From positions 40,759 through 104,758 of the forward strand of contig QANZ01011824.1 of NCBI GenBank assembly GCA_003254925.1: a DNA stretch of 64,000 nt. The letters run 5' to 3'. Position numbers and translations under genes: made by a program. The notes beneath the pieces are model-generated. The model was not told the DNA's origin. It worked only from the letters and a program-made list of their open reading frames with translations, and made no database searches. This DNA comes from Chamaecrista fasciculata. Taxonomy: Eukaryota; Streptophyta; Magnoliopsida; Fabales; Fabaceae. Below are positions 49,923-60,600 of this stretch, one piece after another (positions within the stretch are counted from its first letter, which is position 1; every line of letters starts with the position of its first letter).

Positions 49923-50433
49923 ATAGTGCAAAAAACCAGACCGGACCGGGCGGTCCGACCGGTGAATCGGAGCCCAGGCCGGTCAGGAAAAAAAGAAATA
50001 CCGGATTGCAGTTGAACCGGTGAGGTGAGTCACCGGTCCGACCGGAGAACCGGTTTGACCCGTCAAAGTTTGCAAAATTACATATTGACTCCAAAAAAAT
50101 TTCAAAAAATTACAAATTAGTCCCTGGATACATATTATAGATGGACTAAAATGAAAACTTCAAAAAAAATTTGGGGTCAATATGTAATTTTTACAAAACT
50201 TGTTATGGTTAAAATTGCAAAATAGCTCCAAAGGTACTAAAGTGTTTAATATTTACTTTATATTTAAATTATTGCAATATATTAATGTGTATTTAATGAA
50301 TATGTATATTTGAAAATGTATTTTTCAAGTAAACCGGCTCAACCGGTTAAACCAGTGACCCAGCAGTTGAACCATTGAACCAGTGACCCGAGCCTTCCAC
50401 CGGTTTGATGACCGGTCCGGTTTTTTGCACTAT
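49923..50433. mobile_element. Chimeric MITE with perfect 10-bp target duplication
   Basis: The terminal inverted repeat ATAGTGCAAAAAACC.../...GGTTTTTTGCACTAT is flanked on both sides by GGCCCCATTC (49913-49922 and 50434-50443). Sub-terminal blocks are rich in GGACCGG/CCGGTC. The core (about 50066-50250) carries the AATTACATATTGACTCC ... GGGGTCAATATGTAATTTT palindrome found in the middle of the MITEs at 28889-29317 and 54992-55390, whose ends are quite different. Length is 511 bp, non-coding. A 10-bp duplication fits Mutator-like transposition. Confidence 0.8.
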
Positions 50434-50443
50434 GGCCCCATTC

Positions 50444-51204
50444 GAGTTGGGCAAAACTCCAAGACTTAAAATCTTCACAAAATTCATCTTACTTCAATAC
50501 AATACATTCCCCTATTTATTCTTACTCTACTATAACAACTTCCCTAACAAACTTGCATCACAGCTCAACAATAATCACGAGATTCCTCTTTTGCACGTAG
50601 TTCTCCTTTGATGATGAAGGCTCACGCTTCCCATGCCCAATTTGTGAGTCACATGCCACATCAACCTTCCACATTGGCGTTCCACCTGAATTGTTATTGC
50701 CATATCTGTTCTAATCGTATCATTTTCTACGTTTGTTTATCTTTAATTTCACTTTCATGATGACTTGTGTGAGTGTTACGTTGTTCATAGATAAGATTAA
50801 TTAAGTCGATCCTACACACACAAAAATTCATTCTTTTCGTGGTAACTAACAAACTCATGGCCCCATTTGCGATTAATTATATTCTAGTTATTAGATCAAT
50901 CAATATATGGATTTCACTCCATAAAAAAAAATATGGATTTCATACTCATAATTTTTCTAAAAAATTGTGCCAAATATTTCTTTTGATCATGAACTTGCAT
51001 GCGTAAGCTTGGCGTTTTCGAGCTTATTTCTGAGCAATTAATTATACTCAAAATATATATGAACATTTTCTTAGTATTTCTTATTAGGACTTTCTAATTA
51101 CAACATGACCAAATCTTATGGGCCAAAAATGGGTTTGTTGGGCCGGGTTCAAATATTTTCCACCGAGCCCAATTATAATCATTAATGTAATAACCTGTAG
51201 TGTA
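50444..51204. other. Spacer, nothing recognised
   Basis: Unique-looking AT-rich sequence upstream of the duplicated UFD1 5' flank. No gene is seen. Confidence 0.5.
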
Positions 51205-51411
51205 TATAAAAAAAAATATAATAACTTGTAAGCCGGAATCTAGGATTATGATTTAAGAGGACCAGAACACCACGTACGTCGCGTAGATATCAAGCGAATC
51301 CCATTTCAAATTTTGATAAATAAGAAGAATTTCACAAAACATGAAAAATAATCATAATCTAGTAGCCAACCAAAGACGTTATTTATTTGTTTGGATTTCG
51401 TCCTCTCAGAT
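51205..51411 (+). repeat. Direct repeat, copy 1 (207 bp) of UFD1 upstream sequence
   Basis: It is nearly identical to 52108-52312, starting TATAAAAAAAA and ending GTCCTCTCAGAT. It stops exactly at an N (51412). The intervening 695 bp carry a Mutator-like arm and coding-like DNA. Confidence 0.9.
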
Positions 51412-51412
51412 N

Positions 51413-52107
51413 TCGCCGTCGTCTTCACCTCCTTTTGCGGAATCGAGATTCAAGATCGGTGGGGAGAGCAGAGTCGGTGAAGCCAGAGCATTTGATGGCA
51501 GAGACTTGCTCCAAAACGCAAGGGTCTTGAGCTTGAGAGATGATGTCGTCGATGGCGGCGGAGTCGTCGACATCGGAAAGATCTGAGAATTCGAACATTT
51601 CACGGAGTGAAAGAAGAAGGAGAAGAAGATGGTAGTGTGAAAAAATTGTAAATGTGTGAGTGGAAAGGGAGAGTGGGGAGAGTGGAAAGGGAAAACAAAG
51701 TGATGGTCCAGTCGAATTGTTGGTGAAGAGATGACGATGACGGTTGGGAAGTTGAAGAAGAAGATGAAGAAGAGGAGAGTGTGAAAATTTCATAATGGCC
51801 CTTGGTTTTTTTTGTGTTTTGATATTGAAATGTTATAATATATTGCATATAAGTCCTTTTTATGAGGTGTATAATGAAAAATGAGTAGGAATATATTATT
51901 TAGATGCCAACTCAGCATTTAACAGCCACCAAAGCACTTAACAGTGACACGTCATCACTTAACAGCTCTATAACTGACGGACCACACCTGAGGGACCAAA
52001 ACGTAGACGGAAGTATACAATTGAGGGACTGAGTTGTAGTTTCCCACAATTCAGGGACCAAATCATCGACTCAGTCACAATTGAAGGACCAAAAAGTAGG
52101 TTTTCTC
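51413..52107. mobile_element. Partial Mutator-like element with captured coding-like fragment
   Basis: The right part (about 51905-52105: GCATTTAACAGCCACC, GTGACACGTCATCACTTAAC, GAGGGACTGAGTTGTAG) is the right arm of the element family at 32168-34261. The left arm is absent. On the minus strand 51425-51602 reads M-F-E-F-S-D-L-S-D-V-D-D-S-A-A-I-D-D-I-I, then E-Q-V-S-A-I-K-C-S-G-F-T-D-S-A-L-P, ending at a stop; it is GC-rich and looks like the first exon of a host gene. I cannot name the source. It is probably a Pack-MULE-like capture. Confidence 0.6.
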
Positions 52108-52312
52108 TATAAAAAAAATATAATAACTTGTAAGCCGGAATCTAGGATTTGATTTAAGAGGACCAGAACACCACGTACGTCGCGTAGATATCAAGCGAAT
52201 CCCATTTCAAATTTTGATAAATAAGAAGAATTTCACAAAACATGAAAAATAATCATAATCTAGTAGCCAACCAAAGACGTTATTTATTTGTTTGGATTTC
52301 GTCCTCTCAGAT
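52108..52312 (+). repeat. Direct repeat, copy 2 (205 bp), next to UFD1
   Basis: It matches 51205-51411. It lies about 195 bp upstream of the UFD1 start codon, so it is likely to contain part of the promoter or leader of UFD1. Confidence 0.9.
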
Positions 52313-52505
52313 CAAATACTCAGTATTAATTGCAGCTAGCTACTAGAAATTTCTAGCTGGTTAAATTTATCTCTACTTCTTGCTTTTATTTATTAATTTT
52401 CTTTATTTGTCAGCTTATTAATTTCTCCTTCCTTATGATTGAATAATATAGTTATAAGGAGAGCTTGGATCGGAGGCTTTGGTCACAACTCACAAGTAAT
52501 AGAAA

Positions 52506-55500
52506 ATGGTAAGCTTCGCAATATATTATAACTACATGTTTCACCAAATAAAAAAAGAAAATGAAGCCTCGGTAGTCTATGAAATATATGAATCCTATGT
52601 TAGCCTCGTATAATTTATAATTAATAATTAAGCTTTTTCATGTGTTTTAACTTTTAACTCTTCCGGTGATAAATCGTATACTTTGTGTATGTATATTTTG
52701 ATTATGTTTGCATGCAGTTCTTCAATGAAAATGGATATCAAGGGTCTTCATTCGATCAGTCGTATAGATGCTACCCTTCAGCATTTATTGAAAAGGTAAT
52801 TAAGCATTAATTCATCGTGTGATATTCGTACTATACAAATGGAATTATTTTTAAGTTTTTCTAAACAAAATAAAAAGTTGAAGTTTTACATTTGAACAAT
52901 TCAAGAAAACAGTACTAATTTCATCCCCAAACTTTATATCAACTGTCAATTTCGTCCCTAATGTTTTACATTTTGGTCAATTATATTATTTGACTAACTT
53001 TTTTTAATAAATTAACAACAAACTGATGAATCATGTTTTTCAATCTGAGTTAATATTTGAGTTTCTTTTTCTATCAATTTTACATTACATATAATTAGTC
53101 ATGTAGATTTTATAGTTAATATTTGGCTAAAGTAAGAACAAAGGATAAATTGACCAAAATATAAAATATTGGAGATGAAATTAACAGTAAAAAAAGTATT
53201 TGAAACGAAATTAACACTAATGTAAAATTTAGAGATGAAATTAATATTTTTGCCAACAATTCAATGACACTCCCTATGTATATAGTGTAAGTCTATATAC
53301 AATGTGCCTCATGAAATGAATTACTCTTTGAACTTGTCTACTAAAATTGTTAGGCTCAATGTTCAAACTGATATTATATTTTTGTCTCAGTTCATTTTAA
53401 TTTATCAATTTTAAAATGCACAAAAGTGATTTACTTTGATCTCAACCCTTTTAATATAATTATATTTTTCTCGTTTTAAGTTTAAACGTTTAATTTGATC
53501 ATTTTTGTGCATTTTAGTATTATTTTTCCTTTTCATTTTCTTCTTTAATCTTTACTGAGAACTGAAAAGTATTCTAACCGTCTCCATTCATTAATCTTGC
53601 AGCTTCAAATTGAAAATGGTGATAAGAGTAAGTTTCCACTTGGAATTTAGAAGCTTCTCAAACTTTAACAGCATAATTAGGTTTTAACTTTCAATTTAGA
53701 AGCTTCTCAAACTTCCTAATCTAATACTGATTTTATTGTGTTAACTCTTGTTGCTTCAGTTATAATGCCTCCTTCGGCCCTTCACCGTCTAGGTGAGTTT
53801 CAATTTTACTCCTTTATTATGTATCTTTTGCATATTCTTTATTTTCAAGAGAAATAATCATATATAAATATGTTGGATATATATATATAGACATATTTTA
53901 AATAGGAGAAACATATAAAGAGAACGGTTTCCAAAATAATTGCTTTTGCGATTGTTGGATTATGTGTTTATGTCTCGAGATATGTGTAAAATTTTTATAC
54001 ACATCTCGATGAGGTGAAAACACATGATTCAACGACTAAGAAGTAACATTGCCCTTTTGAATATGCTTAACAATCTTTCACTATCCTAATAGTATTAATT
54101 AACAAGGTAATAATTAATTAAGGCTAGCTAATAATATCAAGCATAATTAACTTTTTTTTTTGGCCGACAAGCATAATTAACTTTAATTGCAGCATCTTTG
54201 CACATAAGCTATCCAATGCTGTTTGAACTTGGAAATCATGCTGCTGAAAGGGTTTCTCATTGTGGAGTTCTGGAGTTCATTGCAGAGGAAGGCATGATAT
54301 ACATGCCTTATTGGGTAGGAACTTACAGAATTATATATACAAAGATATGATTTTTCTTTTATCCTTTTCTCAACCTGCTCTCTAATATAATGAAGTGTTG
54401 TTAATTATATAATATATTACAGATGATGGAGAACTTGGTTTTACAAGAAGGAGACATTGTAAGAGTGAGAAATGTGAGACTTCCTAAGGGAACATATATT
54501 AGATTACAACCTCACACCAAGGACTTCTTGGACATTTCCAATCCAAAAGCTATGTGAGTTTTAGTTCACCATTAAAATGCAAGTTTGAGATCTATGGTTC
54601 ATCTCACTAACATATGTTTCTCTTCTAAATCGCTGAGTTTTAAATATTTGAGCAGTTTCTGTCGTTGATGATGTATGCAGCTTAGAGACTAGCCTGAGAA
54701 ATTTTACGTGCTTGACAAGTGGAGATAGTATTATGGTGTCATACAACAACAAGAAGTATTACATTGATATTTTAGAAACAAAGCCTGCTAATGCAATATC
54801 CATCATTGACACTGACTGTGAGGTGGACTTTGCTCTTCCCTTGGATTCTTACACCAAATCTGCACTGCACAAAGGTGCATCATTCTTCTATCTATTCTTC
54901 CTCAGAGATTATATTACTGAGTAATCTCACAATAGTGAAGATTATTTAAGGAACCTCCATTTCAATAAAACTTACAATGGCATAAAACTTAGGGTAAATT
55001 ACACTTTGGTACCCTGTGGTTTGAAACTTGACACTTTAGTACCCTGTGGTATTCTCCATTAACACTTTGGTACCCTTTGGAGTTATTTTGTAATTTTAAC
55101 CATGATAAATTTTGCAAAAATTACATATTGACCCCAAAAAGTTTTTAAAAAATTACAAATAGGTCCCTAGATACATATTATCTAGGGACTAAAATGAAAA
55201 CTTTAAAAAAATTTAGGGGTCAATATGTAATTTTTGCAAAATTTATTATGGTTAAAATTACAAAATAGCTCCAAAGGGTACCAAAGTATTAAAGGAGAAT
55301 ACCACAGGGTACCAAAGTGTCAAGTTTCAAACCACAGGGTACCAAAGTGAAATAGGGTCAAACCACAGGGTACCAAAGTGTAATTTACCCTAAAACTTAT
55401 ATGTGAAAAACTTCCTATTATGGGACTTGTTGGATCAAGTGCTTATTATTACCAAGTCAAAAACCATAACTAATAGTAATGACACAGCAATTTTATTAGT

Positions 55501-56630
55501 ACAACCTCGTTGACCCCACACATGGACCTTTGTCATTAGATGACAATATTGTGGATCCTAACAAAAAATTTAAAAAAAAAAAAATGGAAAGTGGAAAATG
55601 GAAGCCATGGTTGATGTGGGAAGGCACAGTTAATCTACTGATATATTATAGATATATGTGTGTGTGTGGATTTGGAAGAAACTTCTGGTGATGCATATTG
55701 TGAATTTTTAAAGTGTCTTTTAGTCTTGATATATTAACATCTGAGACTTTGCTTCTGATATATACATATGTACTCCAGTTGATAAAGAACCTAAATTCAA
55801 TCCTTTTTCTGGAAGTGGAAAACGCTTGGATGGAAAATCCTTGAAGTATCAAAATTCTTCATTTTCTTCTCCAAATGCAAATTCACTGTCTTCTGCTGCA
55901 TCTGCTTCACAAAGTAACGTTCGTCAATCTCGTGGAAAGCTGGTATTTGGATCTGATTTATACCGTACCAAAGAAACACCAAGGGTAAAATTCTGCTGCT
56001 TCTGCTTAATATTTCAAACAATAATTAATTACACTAACTTTAATTTCTTTAAGTTTCATTCAATTATAGTACTTGATAGTACTCTTTTTGTTTCAAAATT
56101 GTCACCCAAATCCCTTGTCATTTGATTTATATTTCAAAATATTAGTTGCTTTCTATCCAAGTTTTTGCCCAATTTGAATTTCTTCTGAAAATGAAATCAT
56201 GTAGCTAGCTGTATTTACTATTATATTAACAATAGGATTACTATATTTTGTATTGGAACTTAACAACTTCTTATAACCATATTTACGACCACAATTATAA
56301 TAAATAGAGGGCTTATGGTATGTATAAAGTTAAATTTATTGACAAAGAATAAATAGTATGTATATATATATCAAATGTTTGGAGTTAGAAGAATCGATTG
56401 ATCGATATATTCCTGAATAATAAATCATATGTAATTTAGAAAAAATCAAAATATTTAGAATAATTTACTTCATATGATCAAGATTATATGCTTATTGTTC
56501 ATGTGGTAGCTAGCAGACTGCTAAACTATGTCTTCTGTGCATGCTTTGGCAGGAAACAGAGCCAAAACAGCAGCCTCTTCAACCGAAATTTCAGGCTTTC
56601 ATGGGGAAGAAGTATTCTCTAAGAGGTTGA
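52506..56630 (+). CDS. UFD1: UFD1, ubiquitin-fusion degradation protein (CDC48-NPL4 cofactor)
   Basis: Nine coding exons keep one frame: 52506-52508, 52718-52795, 53603-53627, 53760-53792, 54193-54314, 54423-54553, 54681-54874, 55779-55984, 56553-56630, giving 289 residues. The first coding exon is only the ATG, followed directly by the GTAAGC donor. The start ([13 protein letters not shown]) and the barrel motifs [35 protein letters not shown] and C-L-T-S-G-D-S-I are UFD1 hallmarks. The C-terminal [14 protein letters not shown] is also conserved. UFD1 with NPL4 brings ubiquitinated proteins to the CDC48 unfoldase for proteasomal and ER-associated degradation. It is about 30 residues shorter than Arabidopsis UFD1, mainly in the linker before the tail. 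Fold-back MITEs lie in introns 2 and 7. Confidence 0.93.
52904..53254. mobile_element. Fold-back MITE in UFD1 intron 2, perfect 9-bp duplication
   Basis: AACAATTCA flanks both sides (52895-52903 and 53255-53263). The arms carry CTAATTTCATCCCC / GAGATGAAATTAAT modules, inverted. Length is 351 bp, non-coding. The 9-bp duplication fits Mutator-like transposition. Confidence 0.8.
54992..55390. mobile_element. Mutator-like MITE in UFD1 intron 7, GGGTAAATTACA family, copy 2
   Basis: TAAAACTTA flanks both sides (54983-54991 and 55391-55399), a perfect 9-bp duplication. The ends are GGGTAAATTACACTTTGG and the inverse. It is 399 bp and shares its arms and core with 28889-29317. The intact duplication suggests a fairly recent insertion. 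Confidence 0.9.
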
Positions 56631-57601
56631 ATGATATAAAAACCCAATGTTTTGAACTTATTTACTCTGTACTTAACTATAGTTATCTGCATATAGCAAA
56701 GAGAAGATGAAACAGTATGAAGAATTAAGAGCCTTAAACTTGTGTATCTATCTGCCTTTGCCATGGTAATAAGAGAGAACACACCCATATGGTGTCCAAG
56801 TCTTTAAGATCACACCCATTTGCAGACAAACAAAGAAACCATTTGGAGACATAGTTGTACGAATTTTCTTTTGTGGGCTTCCATCTTCTATAAATTATCT
56901 TTAATTTGCTAAAATTAGTTGACCGTCAATCCAATGAGATACACAAGTCCAATAATAAAATGACCTGAAAAAAGAGCCAAGTGTAATTAACATTTCCATA
57001 CAAGCTCAATCCTAATTAGCCCACAATAGGTGTACTAGCTAGGGTTTCTTAACACGGCTAAATTGAACTCTCTATGAGATTCATAGTTGTATTTCCTATA
57101 GTTTCTTTGTTCCTAGATAAAGCTGATTCGAAATTCTCTTTTGCGTTTGCTTAAGTCACATTTATGTGTACTCAAGAGAATGGCTTAGCACATAAATGAG
57201 ATCAGAGTAAGCATACCTTCATGTGTGTAATATAATCTTTTTATTCTTGATGTTCTAAATACATAGACTATGTTTCAAACCTTATATTGTAAACTTGTTG
57301 GGTTTTGAATTCTAGCACTTTAAGAATCAACCAAAAAGAAAAAAAAAAGTTTAAGCTCATGGGAGAGGGAATTACGGCACTAATTACTCAGAAGGGTACA
57401 TAGCTCAAGCTAAAGTGAACTCTCACAATTATTTACAATGTGAGAATTAACCAAGTTCGGCAAATTCTATATTCAGCTCAGCAATACGGAAAAAGATAAA
57501 AATAAATATCCCCTCACTGGTTTTCATTGAGTGGCTATTCTGATATTTCAATCTGGTCCAAAGAATAAAGAATATAGCAGTTGTTGATGTCAAAACTCTG
57601 T
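56631..57601. other. Shared 3' intergenic region of UFD1 and GC1
   Basis: This 971-bp stretch between the two convergent stop codons must hold both 3' UTRs and poly(A) sites. No gene or complete repeat is seen. Confidence 0.6.
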
Positions 57602-60600
57602 TTATGAAAGAATTGCTTTAATAGCATCTTTCACATAACGATATTTGAAGGGGAAACCCAACTCCTTAGCTTTTGCAGGCACCACTTTTTGCCCTTCCAA
57701 AACCTGAAAATAGCTTAAAGGGTTTAATTCAAGGGATTCAAGATGGAATGTAAATGTAGATTCTCATAAGAGGCCTAGTCTATACAAAATAAATGGACCA
57801 AACCAAACATAAGAAAGAAGACATGTAAATATATCAGACATAGCTTAAGTGAGAATCAGCCATGGTTGAGAGTTCAGATCCTCTAGAGTTTGGAGCCAAT
57901 AACATTTAGGTGACAATTATATTTTTTAATGCTAGAAAATGAAACTTCTCATCTCGACCATACCCATATTCTATCAGTATTTTGGGGTACTTTTTTAGTA
58001 TTATAAAATAAATTTATATGTTTTTTTTTTCAAAAATATGATTCTGTTTTTATTTAATTTTTTTGTTGCATCATAACTTTACTTTCACTGTATTGGTGAA
58101 CCAAAAGTTCACGCTTTTAAAAGAAAAACAAGATAAATTTACATTTTATGATTTGATATTTAAATAAATGTTGTCGTAAGCCCATAGCCTAAATTTGTTT
58201 AAAGTATTGTATCCATATCAGTACCCGTACATTTGCAACATAGGTTACATGTCTATTTAAGAGTATAAGGACATGGGAGATAACAAACAGAGACTATAAC
58301 AGATATTTACCACGGTAGCACCTTCTCCAAGGACAGCCTTAAGTGCAAAGTCCGGTACCGGCAGCCATGAGGGACGACCCATGACACTTCCCAGTTGGTC
58401 ACACAGTTCAGCCAATCTGACAGGGTTTGGTGCTGTTCCATTGATAACTCCTAACATATAGAATAAGCAACCAAATAGCATTAGAAGTCTTGACCAAGAT
58501 TCATAACAATTCATAAATGAACAGAATTATATGATCAACCAAATAACATGTTCATCACTTGGGATATGTGAATGGAGATTTCACCGTTATATGATGGATT
58601 TGATAAAGCTTCATACACTAAATTGACAATATCATCCAAATGAATCCAGGAGAACCTGCACAAGCAAGAGGACAGTCAAATATTTTAGAAATCATTTCAA
58701 ACCCCAAACCCATTGCATCACAATTCTGAAACTTGACATTAGTAGGTTGATAGGATATCAAAGAAGATTTATTTAGGCTAAAATGCACAAAACTCCCTTT
58801 GAACTTTAGTCCCTGCGCAAAAAATGCCCTAAACTCTGAAAAGCAAAAAGACTCCTGTTTGAATTTGTGCAAAAATACCCCTTTACTTAAGGTTTTCATT
58901 AAAATAAATCAAGTTTCTTTGTAATTGTAGGGTTCTTATTGTATTTTATATTGACCCAAATTTAAAATTAACTATTTTTTAAACTAATAATAACCCAGAA
59001 ACTGAAAAATAAATGAATTTTTTCAACAAAAGTTTTATCAAAAGGGGTTATTTGCACAAAATAAAAAATTCAGAACATTTTTTGTCATTTTTCAAAGTTC
59101 AAGGGTTTATGCATTATTCCTTATCAGTTGCTTCCGAATTTCTTAATGAATTAAGAACAGACTAACAGTACTACAAAGAAAACTCTTACAAGTACAAAGG
59201 TAACAAGTACATTACCACTGTTTGCCAGAGCCCAATGGTCCACCAGCAAACATCATGAAGAGAGGGATCATTTTAGCTGCAGCAGCTCAAAGAAGTAAAT
59301 ATTAGCTTAATCTAGACAGTATCATGAATTCTTAAAAATGCAGTAATATCTAAATACTAATGCCAGCTACACATTAGTTTACTTGTTCACACCTAATGCT
59401 CCACCATCTTTGCCAAGAACAACACCGATGCGAATCAGAGCTAATCTAACATCTCCGTTTACTTTAAGGGCCGTGGATTCCCATTCTCGACAAACCTGAA
59501 AATTTTGGGTAGCTTCTGTCAATGCAATAAGCTTGTTTCAATTTTACACTATGAAACACTTCACCATTTGAAAACAAGTCTTTTGGGCTATTAATTCACT
59601 GTAGGTTCAAATTCCAATGTTTTTCAGGTCATAAGGGAGCTTATGAGAATCAGTGTGATCTAAAAGAGTGCTTACTGCCTCATAAGTTATTACTAATAAC
59701 AATCCTAGAGGTAATATAACTTGATCCAAAATTTCAGTTTTGGCTTTCATTGCTGCATTTTTAATAACCTATATGCACTAGATGTTCAGAAATAAATACT
59801 GACCTAAATACCCAGAATCTTTTTTTTTTTGGCCAATCTAAATACCCAGAATCAAAGGAGAAAGATTTTAGTTTTTTTTGGATAAATGCAGAAAACCCAC
59901 TGAACTTAGGTCACTGCAAAAATCTTCTGAACTTTGAAAAGTGAAGAAAAACCCCTTGAACTATCAATTTTGTGCAAATAATCCATTTTGAATTTTCATT
60001 GGAAAAAAAAATTAATTCTGGCTACTATTAATTACAACAATGGTTAATCTTTTGCCACTTTTCAAAGTTCAGGGAATTTTTTGCACAGAGATGAAAGTTT
60101 AGGGGAATTTTTTTGTATTTTAGCTTCTTTTTTTTTATTCGGAAGTACTACAACGCATGGGACTCAATGTATCCACAAATTCAACACCATTATTTTTCTT
60201 TTTATTTTTTCATATATTACACAAGAAAGATCAAAATAAGTAATGTGTTACGAGTAGTACTCCAAAGAGACTAATAGTGAATTAGACTTTGCCTTTTTAT
60301 CATAAATTTTCATGACATTCTAGAATCTTGTATTCACTCAAATAATAACGACTAAAACACTTTCAGTTTTTTTACCTCAGCCAAATAATCATTTCCTGAT
60401 GGACTTTGTTCATCAAACACTTTTGTCTCACTGGTGCCTGCAACACCATAAGGAGGAAAAAGCATTACAAAGACAAAGAGATTTGCTAACCAGAGTATGT
60501 GATAACCATTAACAATATATGCTGACAAGCAACTAAATTATTACATAGTAGGGAAATAGTTTTGGATACAACCATACCATAATAACCGACAGCCGTTGCA

